DNA of 64,000 nt. Source: Strigamia acuminata (taxonomy: Eukaryota > Arthropoda > Chilopoda > Geophilomorpha > Linotaeniidae). The translations under genes were made by a program, and so were the position numbers. The stretch is taken from assembly GCA_949358305.1 (NCBI GenBank), contig OX442314.1:61265369-61329368 (forward strand). Reading direction: 5' to 3'. Below the pieces are notes generated by a model. The model was not told the DNA's origin and made no database searches. It saw nothing but the letters and a program-made list of their open reading frames with translations. Position 1 is the stretch's first letter, and each line of letters starts with the position of its first letter. Of the stretch, positions 42,384 to 52,419 are shown in pieces.

Positions 42384-42582
42384 AGGGGCTGTCCATAAAT
42401 TACGGAACTGGTTCAAATTTTGTTACGTTCCATGTAAAAAATTTTAAATAATCAAAATATCATTTTTATATAATTTTTGGAAAATTCGGGGGGAGAATTT
42501 CAGTTTTTTTTTACGTAAAGGGGAAAGGTGAAGGGGTCTAAAAATTGCAAATTTTGCGTTACGTAATTTATGGACGGTCCCT
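42384..42582. mobile_element. MITE (GGGCTGTCCATAAATTACG)
   Basis: GGGGCTGTCCATAAATTACG at the left is mirrored by CGTAATTTATGGACGGTCCC at the right, with CAAATTTTGTTACG also mirrored inside. It is about 200 bp and non-coding. A one-ended relative lies at 28500-28588. Confidence 0.8.
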
Positions 42583-43795
42583 TGGTAGTATTTATTGTAT
42601 TTTTTCAATGCAATTCTCCTTATTGGTGCAAATCTCAGGTTGACACGCCAAAGGATATCCACAAGTTTAAGAATAATTCCAGAAAAAAAATTTTTTTGTG
42701 TTTTTTTTTTAATTTTTAAAGATGTAATATAATAATAGAATAACTCCATTCCAGCAATTGCAAAAAATTTCAGAAGGACGAAAAAAGATTGATTGAATAA
42801 GTGTTTTATTTTTTAACACGTTACTGCACTGCCATTTCGTTTAGACTGGGAAATATATATATATATATAATTTTTTTTAGTGGATTTTGTTAATTCTATG
42901 CAATTAATGCAATAACTGACAAACATTTGTTACTGGACCAAAAAAAATGCATAATTTTAATTTTTTTGTGTTGAATCATCAGTTCCTTGAAGTATTTTTC
43001 TTAATTAATGAGGATTATTTGGGCATTCATGAACTAAAAGGGTAATATTGTAGCATTAATAAGTATAATCTCATTAGTCATTTCTTTCCTTTCCTTTTGT
43101 TAATTTAATTTTAAATTTTAATTATTTTTATCACTCAATTTTGTGTGAAGGGCTTATTTTATTAAATCTTTGGAAAAAGTGCGAGTGAAACTGGGAAAAA
43201 AAAAGGATACGCTCTTATTTCGTTTTTAACGATTATTTATACGATGACTTATTTTTTTCGGTTGACATTTCTCACTAATCTGTGTACATGTCTATTTTAA
43301 TCCAGACTAATTTTAGTCAAAAGTGTTGTATAGTAGTTTTTCGACATAAGAAATTACCAACAAAAAGATACAAAAAGTACCCACCTTATCCACTGCCATT
43401 GTATTTGAAATCTGGTCACACTGGTCTGAATTTTGTTTTTCTCTTTTTGTAATACTTGAAATCTCACCAGTCTCAGGTTTATCCAGGTGATTCATGTGGT
43501 CTCAATAACTGGCTGGTTTTTTGTAACTCCCAATGTACAGTTTCTGCTGTTTTAGTTAATTTATAGATGGAACTTAATTTATATATATCTCCAATCATTT
43601 TTTTAAAAATAAAAAGAAAGTATTACAAACCTGTAGTTTGTAAAATATTTTGCTCTCATTTAAGAGTTGGCCCAATTTCTTGAAATAAAAACGGATTGTC
43701 ATTCAATGGAAAAAAGATTTGTCCTTTATTTTGTCATGTTGCATGTCTCACTTCTAGAAATAAAAGTTTGTCGCATGAAATGGTGTAAAACTTGA
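42583..43795. other. AT-rich intergenic stretch, nothing identified
   Basis: Long T and A runs and a short AT dinucleotide run (about 42853-42868). Frames here are short and without family resemblance. Confidence 0.3.
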
Positions 43796-43799
43796 TCTG

Positions 43800-43880
43800 A
43801 CTCTAAATAAATCCAGTGCAAATAAATCCAGTGGAAATCCCGTGGAAATAAATCCTGTGGATATCCCGTGGAAATCGAGG
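43800..43880. repeat. Short cluster of the AAATAAATCCCGTGG repeat
   Basis: Four to five units of AAATAAATCCAGTGG / AAATCCCGTGG, the unit of the large array at 11235-11890, including the variant CCAGTG also present at the start of that array. This shows the sequence is dispersed and not unique to one locus. Confidence 0.7.
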
Positions 43881-44261
43881 TGGAAATACTGCTGAATTGC
43901 GAAGCCAGGTTTTCGAGTCAACCTTGTCTCATTCGCAAAGCGTGCAACAGATGGCGCTAAAACCGACGGCAGCCATGTTTGACTGGAAAAAGCACGTTTT
44001 TACCTGCCACAGGTGTATAAAAACCTGTCGCAGGTATCACAGGTATATAAAAACACTCGCCTATTCGAGTGAAACGTTGTGTCCAAATTTCAAAGAAATC
44101 GGTGAAGAACTTTCGGAGTTTTGAGGTAATGAACAAAACATCATTTACATTTATGCACATATAAATGTAAAACTCATGTTTGTTCTGTTTATTGGTTTCT
44201 TTGTCTGGAAAGCACATAATTTTGAAATTTTGGCAGTTACCTAGGCAATCGATTACAATGT

Positions 44262-44335
44262 CTGTACATTGTAATGCAATTCTGGTGTTTGGGTCTATTT
44301 TATTGTAATGCAATTCTGGTGTTTGGGTCTATTTT
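44262..44335 (+). repeat. Direct 34-bp duplication
   Basis: AATGCAATTCTGGTGTTTGG followed by GTCTATTTT occurs twice in tandem (about 44270 and 44306), essentially identical, so a recent slippage or duplication. Confidence 0.85.
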
Positions 44336-44406
44336 TTTGTATCACTACACCAGTAAAATGGCTCGACCAATGGGATTTGGGGGCCTTTTTGAGTTCAACA
44401 AGAGTA

Positions 44407-44732
44407 TACCGTACTGCCTCGATTTAACGCCGGTCGTATCTAAACGCCGGCTCCTGATTAAGCGCCGGGCAAACTGAGGACGAAATGGCAATAAACGCCG
44501 GCCTTAAATGAACGCCGGGTTTGTTTAAACGCCGGGTTGAAACGTTTTTTAAACGTTTTGAGAGGTCTTTTGGTCGAAACATCGAAGAATAGCTAGCAAT
44601 GAGTGGCTTTCCAATTTTTTTTTTTCGGGTAGACGCCCGGCGCGAATAATCGCCGGGCTTTGAATGAACGCCGGGGGGGTCAACTAGAAAAAATGAATAA
44701 ACGCCCCGGCGTTAAATCGAGGCAGTACGGTA
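44407..44732. mobile_element. TIR element (TACCGTACTGCCTCGATTTA)
   Basis: TACCGTACTGCCTCGATTTA then ACGCCGG at the left is the exact reverse complement of the right end ending at 44732. The interior repeats AACGCCGG every 20-30 bases. TA is present at both outer edges. No coding capacity. Confidence 0.85.
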
Positions 44733-44804
44733 TGTTCATGTAAAATGTTAAGTACGGTATTTAATAAATATCATTTTTACTCTAACCATGACGCGTTTAT
44801 TATT

Positions 44805-44836
44805 CTTGAATAATGTGACGGATTAAACCGTCACAT
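44805..44836. repeat. Small palindrome AATGTGACGGTTTAATCCGTCACATT type
   Basis: ATGTGACGG, ATTAAA, CCGTCACAT form a short perfect stem (about 44812-44836) upstream of ordinary intergenic sequence. It could be a terminator-like or element-end hairpin; the function is unknown. Confidence 0.5.
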
Positions 44837-45435
44837 TCTAAACCAGATTAAGGCCAAGAATTACTCACTTTTATGACCCAAATTCCCAAGCGTCACGTGA
44901 CCAGTCTGGATAGCAAAGATTCGGAATAATCTCTTCCTGTCCCGGTCACATGTCCTGTCCCTCTATTTAAGTCTCGACTAAACCGGAAAAAACACGATCA
45001 AACACCAAAACTACAACCATCGACACGTATCCACGCCTCAACGATCAACCTGAAGTATTCTTACACGGAGTGACCCAGGCAGATGCTAGTCGAGCATTAT
45101 TGTTGTAGAACCGTATTATCAAACACAAAAGTGGAGTGTCCACACTTTGTGAACAATTCAAACAAAGTATTTCTAGCTCGACTGATTCGGGAAGAGATAT
45201 AACGCTCGCCATTTTGCGAAGCACGCTGAACAATAGTTAAGAGACTATTCGAGTTTCATCTAAAGGGCCAGTAGTAAAAATTTTCCAATGTCTGTGGCAC
45301 AGAGGGCATTGGGCCTTTATGACACAAATGGTCAGTTTCTTCATTCTCGTTAGGTCTAATAAATCAATTGAAAGGGCCTATCTAGTCGAACGTTTAATTG
45401 TTTGAACCAATAGTTAGAGCCAACTTATCGGAGGT

Positions 45436-46174
45436 GATTAGAATGAAGAAGGCCTCTAATAGCGACGCTGAGAAGAGCGACGCTTTAAAGAACGACTACG
45501 GAATAGCGACGTTTGATAATAGCGACGCCCCAAAGAGCGGCGCGAGAAAGAGCGATCGCTTAAAAGAGCGACGCTGAAAAGAGCGGTCGCTTAAAATAGC
45601 GACGCTGAAAAGAGCAACGCAGGAAAGAGCGATCGCTAGCCAATTTCAAATACACCATAAACCCATCATAAGTCCAACTGCCGTACTTAATAATAAATTC
45701 GTGCTCATCAACTGGAAATGAACGGAGATCATGGAAATAACACTTGAATTTTACGGTAACTGGGGCTCAGGGCCGTTTCGACCTATAAGGCAAAGAGGCG
45801 GCCGCCAAAAATATTTTTGGACGTATTCAGAAATAAGTTTTTTTTTTTTTTTTTTTTTTTTTTTTGGAGGGGGGGGGGCGGCATTTTTAATGCTCGCCTC
45901 ACCACAGATATTTACTAGGAACGGCCCTGCTGGGGGTACCCACAAAATAGTACCATTGTTATTCAGAATAATACGGTATGTCGTTCAAACGTGCGTCGCT
46001 AATACGATGCGTTGCTCCAAAGTGCGACGCACTTTCACGGCGTCGTTGTTACGTGCGACGCACTTACTCGGCGTCGCTCTTACGAGGCGACGCTAAAACG
46101 AAGCAAAATTGCGCTTTATTTGAGCGACGTCGCTCTTTTCAGCGTCGCTATTCTGGTGTTTTCCGATTAGAATG
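45436..46174. mobile_element. GCGACGCT-rich TIR element with 10-bp flanking repeats
   Basis: AATAGCGACGCTGAGAAGAG (45457) faces GCTCTTTTCAGCGTCGCTAT (46133-46152). The interior holds many AAGAGCGACGC / AGCGATCGCT words on both sides of a T-run (45838-45866) and G-run. Outside the inverted ends the same 10 bases, GATTAGAATG, occur at 45436-45445 and 46165-46174, a possible target duplication with about 10 bases of extra sequence between it and the inverted ends. Confidence 0.6.
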
Positions 46175-46877
46175 CAGCCTTACAGCACCAATACTCTTCT
46201 GCGTCTCAATGTCGTTTCCATTGCAAACACATGCGTAAACGACTGCACACTCACGTTTTAAAACTTCAAAACACTGCTGAATTATTTTTCCACGCTGTAT
46301 TTACTCCATTGGAATGTTTGAAATTATATAAATAAATAAATAAATAAATAATTTGGTGTTTAAGAAGTTAGGGCACATACTTTGGTATGTATTGTAAGAC
46401 TGCATTCCAATCTATGAGTGCAGCAATTACCAAACGTACATACCGTAGAATGTTTCCCTATAAAGAGAAAGCAGAAATGGATCATAACTAAAAAAAAGTG
46501 TCTTATTTCATCAGACACAACGACCGTTTAGAACAACGAAACGAAAATTTAAAGAATATTATCCATTTGGGATGAGCTCTCATTTAGTCAGAACAATTAC
46601 AGTTTACCGACCACCTCTGAGATCATCTCCAAAATTTGGATTTAGGGGTAGTCAAGGGTGGGAAATCGACGGCAAACACCCTTGTCAGCGCCACTGCGCG
46701 GTAAAACACTCAATCAACCTTTACCAAGTAAAGTCGCTCTCACGGAATCACTTTATTAACAAATCCAAATAATTTAAATTAAAAATCAAAACTATATAAA
46801 TATAAATAAACGAAACCCTGTCATTTAAACACGGAATGTTGTCATTACAAACTGTCTAAACCCGCCTAACAACAAAG

Positions 46878-48497
46878 TCACGCCATTTTCTCGCGTAGCC
46901 TGTTCTTCAGCACCACCGGCACGAGCGCCAACATGGAGAAAACGATCAAGATAAGAACCGACTTCATAGACAGCGCGTCGGCGGACGAGCTCAGCTCCTG
47001 CAGCGTCATTCCGGCTTGAATGGCCACAAAAGATGGCGGCGCGACGCCGATGAACGTGCCGAGGAAAAACGGTCTTAAAGGCACGCCGATCACGGGCGAT
47101 GTGATGTTAATAAACCAATTGGGAAGAAAGGGAGTGATGCGCAGGAATATTATGTAGTATAGTAAGTGCACTGAATGACGGTTTACCTAAATTGACAAAT
47201 AAATAAATAAATAAATAAATAAATAAATCAATCAATTGTTGTCACCTGTTCGGCCCATTCTTTGGCTCTTTGCGGGAAGTATTTTTGGACGATGTTTCGT
47301 CCGACTAGGTTGGAGAGTGAGTAGCATAGCGAGGCTCCGATGGCGGAACACTGGTGGGGTTAGAAAGAGTTTATGCGTTTGTTTGGAGGGGGTTCGGGCG
47401 GGGTGTTTACCAGACAAATTAAAGTCAGAGCCACGTAGAAGGAGAAGAGGAAACCGGACAAAATGCTGAGGAAAATCGAGCCGGGAATTGCAAATGATTG
47501 CAGACTGGTCAAATGGTTAAGGAAATATGTTTTTCGATTGTCGAGAATATCTGGCAATAGTTTTTGGACGTAAAAATGCATTTTCTAGCTAATTTTTCTG
47601 GGTAAAAATAGACTTAATTGTCAATTAAGATCACAAATTTGTGAGTTTTGCACAAATAATTCTGAATTTGGTACAGAAAATTGTGAATTTGACGCAGAAA
47701 ATTGTGAATTTTACACAGAAAGTTGATTTCTGCACAGAAAATGTCATCTTACACACATTGTGTGAAAAAATAAGAATTTTGTACAAAAAAATGAGAATTT
47801 TGTGTGAAAAAATGAGAATTTTGAGTGAAAAAATGAGAATTTTGTTGTCATCACACAAAATTCTCATTTTTTCGCACAAAATTCTCATTTTTTCACACTC
47901 AGAATTGTCATTTTTCACATAAAATTGCATTTTTTATACAAAGAAAAGTATATTTGCTCTAAAAATGTCACATTTTCAGAGAAAAACGTGTAAAAACACC
48001 TAAAAACATCACTTAAAGGATACAAAATGTACACGATAAAAACTCCTCCCAAAACCTCATAGTAGTATTTATCTTTGTAGCGCGAAAGAACATTTCCTAA
48101 CTTCTTCGCATCTTCAATATCACGTGGTAGTTTCAACTGCGCTAACTCGTCCCTTCAAACAAATAATTCGAACAAAACATACATTAAAAAAAAAAATTTC
48201 TCTATCCAACTAACCAGACAAAACGACAAAACTCACTCGTCTAACTGCGGGAATTTGCTATAAACAAAAGTGAGAATGAGCAATGCGGATATGAAAACGC
48301 CGATTATGACTATAAATCCTTCCTTGTTGCTAGATGTGTGCGCTTTGCTTGTGTTTGCTGTAGTTTTATCCTCTGATTTCTCTTTCACACTCGATTCTAT
48401 AAATAAACACCGTGTTACGTTTCGGATTGCTTAATAAATGATGTAAAAACTCACTGTCCGAGTCATATTCTGAACTCTCCGCACGGCGAGATACCAT
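46878..48497 (-). CDS. TMEM41B: TMEM41B-like ER phospholipid scramblase (6 exons, 279 aa)
   Basis: A VTT/DedA-fold membrane protein of the ER; in animals TMEM41B (Drosophila Stasimon) scrambles phospholipids and is needed for autophagosome and lipoprotein formation. Exons in order: 48497-48455, 48396-48237, 48152-48024, 47504-47411, 47350-47246, 47186-46878; 840 bases, all phases agree. Recognised: FPQLDEDELAQLKLPRDIED followed by AKKLGNVLSRYK, then IFLQSFAIPGSIFLSILSGF (from about residue 110), ASLCYSLSNLVGR, and YIIFLRITPFLPNWFINITS ... GTFIGVAPPSFVAIQAG, all close to human TMEM41B (291 aa). The first membrane segment is at about 42-60; the N-terminus is short, acidic and divergent. The C-terminus ends in basic residues (LKNRLREKMA). 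Paralogue TMEM41A is a less good match. Confidence 0.92.
47640..47935. repeat. Opposed repeats (hairpin) in TMEM41B intron 3
   Basis: 47750-47845 repeats GTGTGAAAAAATGAGAATTT; 47850-47905 repeats its reverse complement, AAATTCTCATTTTTTCACAC. The transcript would fold into a stem of roughly 60 base pairs. Further left are 22-base units with CACAGAAAATTGTGAATTT. Confidence 0.85.
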
Positions 48498-48539
48498 TTT
48501 CTTTATTCCAGGATCTTGTTCTGGATCTGGAATTCGGAA

Positions 48540-50100
48540 TTAGATTCGAGCCGAACAAGTATCGCCACCGTGTGAGAGAAACACGAACGTAAGCCAATGA
48601 TAGTTGCTGGGATTTGTAAATCAAATGAATAAATGTAAATTGTATCAGGTTTGAGTGCTTCGTTTTCAGTGATATTTTGTTTCTTTCCAGGTCTCGGTTG
48701 ATTTTCAATGTTTTCAACCGATTTTTTCGTGTTCTTAAATAATTTTTAGTGATTTCGGTTGATTTCAGTTAATTTTTAATGTTTTTAAGTGAATTTCAGT
48801 GATTTAAAGTCGATTTTTAATTTTTTTCACTAAGTTATTGACTTTATTTCCAAAAATATGGAAGTTGTCCATTTGTATGTTTTAACACGATCCCTCTCAG
48901 CATCCGTAGGAATCGAAATAGCCAGAAATGCGTCATTTTGTATGAATTAAAATGGTGCTGAGGTTTTAAATCTGACGTCATAATTCTGAACTAAACTAAT
49001 TTACAAACGAAGAGCCGTTTAATTACTGGGAATTACGATGCCACCAATTTTTTGATCAACATTCCACGCTACTCGACCCACTCGACACAAAATATCACGA
49101 TTATTTATAAATCGCTAATCTAGCACCGTCGGAGTTAAATAAATAGATGCGATACGAAACTTCTCAGTAATCGATCGATTTATGCTACAAACAAAAATGG
49201 CCGACCAGGAAGATGAGTCGATTGGCAACACACACTTTACATGGCTCGTTAATGCATTTAAAAGTAAGCAAAGCGTAGCGTTTACAAACGATTTTTCATC
49301 CAAAGAGCAAAGACTAAAATGTGGGGATCGATTGATTAATTGCAACCGACGGCCAACTGTCGAAAATCCAAATCGGAAACTGCTAGTTGAGGAAGCAATG
49401 GGAGTTTAAAGCAGCTGTTATGGCAACAGGTGTTCGATCCCGATCGATTATCGAATATGCAGATGCTAACGTCCCAAGTCGGTGTAAGGCGCGACTCGAC
49501 CCGAACACGAATCGCTCCAAACCGAATCGGCACACGCTATTTCACCGAATATTTCCCATTGATTTCAGTCACACAAGCGGTTTCATCCAAAAAAAAAAAA
49601 AGATTTCCGAGGGAAAAAAAATAATTAATACTGGCTTGTAAATTATCCCAAATAGAAATTTATAAACACAAATTATATCGACATTAGACTTAACAAACAG
49701 CGAAAATAGAAAAACAAAACATATTGAATTTCGATATCACTTTTTTCGAGAATTAGTAGCTGCATTCAAAAATAAAAATAAAAATTTGAGTTTAAGTGTA
49801 TTTTAAGTTTTAACATGGGTTTAATTTTAAACAGGAAATGACGTCATTTTTGGTTTAAAATTGAAGTAAAGCACAAAATATTTTAGTTTTTGAACGCAGC
49901 CGGCGAAAAACGGAAGGTACCGTAATTCTTCCGATATTCTCACACTTTTTCCCCCTTACAAACATATCTATAAAATTAAAAATTAAAACACTAAAACACT
50001 AAAACAAATAATTAATTGTAAAAGAACGTTTTATTGACGATGACGATCAAATTTCTAACGAGAATTCCGACTTTGCAGACGGCGCGCTCAGATAACCGGC
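48540..50100. other. Gap between TMEM41B and the zinc finger gene
   Basis: TMEM41B and the zinc finger gene point away from each other. TGACGTCA palindromes stand at 48973-48980 and 49849-49856. A short possible exon (ATG 49197, MADQEDESIG ..., donor GTAAGC at about 49263) cannot be joined in frame to the zinc finger ORF. 48660-48830 has loosely repeated GATTTT/TTTTTAGTG words. Confidence 0.35.
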
Positions 50101-50104
50101 GGAC

Positions 50105-51283
50105 ATGTTGACGATCAAACAGGAATTTGAAATGGATGACCCGGTGCGGCCACCCACCGACCACGCCACCATGCTCCTCCAGCGCCTCAACGAAGACTCC
50201 CCGACCATCGAATCGGACGGAAGCTCCCTGCGGACCGCCGTCGGCTCGTCCTTCGTCTACTGCGTCAACGACCGCACGCCCCAGCACCTGAAGAGCGAGC
50301 GCGGCTTCCCCGTCTTCCACTGCGACCAGTGCGAATACGAAACCTTCTCGCTCGCCACGCTCAGCTCCCACCGAAAAACTCACGCGGTGAAAAAACTATT
50401 CCAGTGCGACGTCTGCCACATGAAGTTCTCGCAAGCGGCCAACATGCGCCGGCACCGCATGCGCCACACGGGCGTCAAGCCCTACGAATGCCGCGTCTGC
50501 TGCAAACGCTTTTTTCGCAAAGACCACCTCATGGAACACACGGTCACCCACGCCAAGCAGTCCCCGTTCCGGTGCCCGCTCTGCGACAAGGATTTCCACC
50601 GCCAGGTCCACCTGCGCGACCACCTGAGCGTCGAACACAACAACGACAGCGCCGTCGCCGTGCCCAGCCTCGCCGACCGCATGTGCCGCGTGTGCGGACA
50701 CCGCGCGGCCACCGCCAAGGGCGCCAAGCTGCACTACACGTCGCGGCACAACCGCAAGCCGAACCCGGCGTCGCCCGTCCGCGACGAGCCCAACGCCGTC
50801 AGTCTGAATTCGTATCTGCGGAACTCGCCGTACCCGGTGTACCCGCCCGGCATTATCTCGGTTATTAATCCCAGAGCGGCCGCTTCGCCGCCCCCCGCGC
50901 AGGTGTCGTCGTCGGGGTACGAGGCGGGCGCCGAACAGAGGGCGAGCGACGGCGTGGTGGTCAAGAAGGAGACGGAGGGGGAAGGGGAGGAGGAGGCGGC
51001 GGCGGAGGGTCGGTGCGTGGCGCCGCCGACGCCGGACTCGTCGCGGCCACAGGCGAGCGGGGCGGCGGACGCTGGGGGGCCGTACGCTGGGGGGCCGTAC
51101 GGGGGGCCGAGCGGCGGGCTCCAGTGCTGTCATTGCGGGATTATTTTTCCCGATCAGACCTTGTATTTCTTGCACAAGGGGCTGCATTCGGAGGGGAATC
51201 CGTGGAAATGCAACATCTGCGGCGAGTTGAGTCAGGATAAGTACGAGTTTAATGCACACGTGTTGAGTAAGGCGCATCAGTAG
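50105..51283 (+). CDS. C2H2 zinc finger transcription factor, Ikaros/Hunchback-like C-terminal fingers (392 aa, single exon)
   Basis: A probable nuclear DNA-binding protein. The start at 50105 is preceded by an in-frame TAA at 50093. Five N-terminal fingers lie at about 71-93 (FHCDQC...H...H), 99-121, 127-149, 155-178 and a weaker one at 194-215; the second to third are joined by a TGVKPY-type linker. After a long low-complexity acidic and Gly/Pro region (225-338) come two fingers at about 341-361 and 369-391 (CCHCGIIFPDQTLYFLHKGL, CNICGELSQDKYEFNAHVLS) that strongly recall the dimerisation fingers of Ikaros and Hunchback. Two sumoylation-type motifs are visible, IKQE (4-7) and VKKE near 290. 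No other family assignment was possible. High GC and CpG in the exon contrast with the flanks. The lack of introns may point to retrocopy origin, but no poly-A tract or flanking repeat supports that. Confidence 0.85.
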   Translation: MLTIKQEFEMDDPVRPPTDHATMLLQRLNEDSPTIESDGSSLRTAVGSSFVYCVNDRTPQHLKSERGFPVFHCDQCEYETFSLATLSSHRKTHAVKKLFQCDVCHMKFSQAANMRRHRMRHTGVKPYECRVCCKRFFRKDHLMEHTVTHAKQSPFRCPLCDKDFHRQVHLRDHLSVEHNNDSAVAVPSLADRMCRVCGHRAATAKGAKLHYTSRHNRKPNPASPVRDEPNAVSLNSYLRNSPYPVYPPGIISVINPRAAASPPPAQVSSSGYEAGAEQRASDGVVVKKETEGEGEEEAAAEGRCVAPPTPDSSRPQASGAADAGGPYAGGPYGGPSGGLQCCHCGIIFPDQTLYFLHKGLHSEGNPWKCNICGELSQDKYEFNAHVLSKAHQ

Positions 51284-51394
51284 ACGGTCAATCAAAAAGT
51301 TTATATATTGTATAAAATTAATTTTTTTTTTCCGTTTGTTTTGCTTCAATGTTTGTTTGTTTTTCGCTTTTCGATTTGTACATTTAAATGTGAA

Positions 51395-51707
51395 TACCGC
51401 CTTTTATCGATTAAGAGCCGCGGGTATTCTTTTTTTTATATTTGTTTAATGCAACAAACGAAGTCTGAACGTCACGAACGAAGCGTATTGTTACGTGTAC
51501 AGACCGTTCCGATAAGCGGTCGATTGGTAGCACTCGATTTGGCTTATAATTCGGTATTTAGTTGCTAAATTACACCCATAGATGGCGTTGGTTCGTCGTT
51601 CGTGAGGTTATATATGGACAATACTGTACCTTTGCAAAAATATGGTATTCTTGGTGTCCCGGCTGCGGCTACTATTCGAGGGCGGCTCTTAATCGGCGAA
51701 ATACGGG
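51395..51707. mobile_element. TIR element (ATCGATTAAGAGCCG family)
   Basis: TACCGCCTTTTATCGATTAA then GAGCCGCGGG at the left corresponds to the reverse complement of the right end (CCGTATTTCGCCGATTAAGA then GCCGCC). It begins about 110 bp after the zinc finger stop and so may be within its 3' UTR. Non-coding. Confidence 0.7.
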
Positions 51708-51993
51708 ATTTGAGAACGGAAAATTTAAAAAATTAAATTTAAAAATTTAACATTGGCTTTTACACTTGAAAGTTTATTATTGATGTTATACATATAATAT
51801 ACATATATATTGTTACGTTGACTTAGATATTTTATTTAGTATTTTTGAATGTTGTATCGTGTTAAATGTGGTCAATAAAAAAATGTCACATGTGGAAGTG
51901 TCATTTATTTCTGTAAAATTGTTCCGAGATTTTAATAACAATAATAATAATAATATGAATCAATCGAGTTGCATTTTATTGACTAATCTTAAT

Positions 51994-52419
51994 CTAATTA
52001 GAAATGCATTTGTTTTGAGAACAACAGCCGGGATAAGGTAACTCCGAGTTTCCTGGAATCCGACAATCTCTTTCCACCGCACCACAACTACAAATAAACA
52101 TTTATCCAGTTACAAAAAAAAAACCTAAAATTATAAATTAATACCATAAAGCTTCAAATTGAAGTTTTATGGTATTTTGGTATTTTTTGATTCGGTGTCG
52201 CCTGTATGCACAACAGTGTGTTACTAACCTGTTGATTTCCAGGTATAAATTGTTTCGCTTTTTAATGCAAGCTACTTCTTTGCAACCGGAAATATAGGTT
52301 GTTTCTCCCGGTGCTATGTAAATTTTTTTCTTGGCATAGTAACATTTTCCAGAACGGACTAAATTTACATTTGTTAAAGTTTGATTGAATACATAAAATA
52401 AAAGAATAATAATTACCAA
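51994..52419 (-). pseudogene. SVWC-domain secreted protein gene, start codon missing
   Basis: Two exons encode a single von Willebrand factor C domain of the eight-cysteine arthropod type: 52358 (or the open frame from 52419) to 52229, and 52087-51994; GT-AG join in phase. The order GKCYYAKKKIYIAPG, SGCKEVAC, then NSCGAVERDC, YPGCCSQNKCISN shows all eight cysteines including the CC pair. Such proteins are small and secreted, some linked to immune and stress responses in arthropods (Vago-like). Upstream, in frame, lies a hydrophobic stretch (VIIILLFYVFNQTLTNVNLV) that would be a signal peptide, but it has no ATG: the frame begins exactly where the duplicated ATRIP segment ends (52416). Either the start was lost at that breakpoint or an upstream exon provides it. 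Confidence 0.7.

Noticed and set aside
49197-49262. Possible coding exon MADQEDESIGNTHFTWLVNA with a GTAAGC donor
   Set aside because: A good start context and donor, but no acceptor joins it in frame to the zinc finger ORF, which has a stop just upstream of its own ATG; no other partner exon was found.
49434-49444. GTTCGATCC, like a tRNA B box
   Set aside because: No matching A box, acceptor stem or cloverleaf could be drawn around it.
50396-51349. Minus-strand 317-residue frame opposite the zinc finger gene
   Set aside because: Antisense shadow of a GC-rich exon; the plus strand has clear C2H2 fingers.
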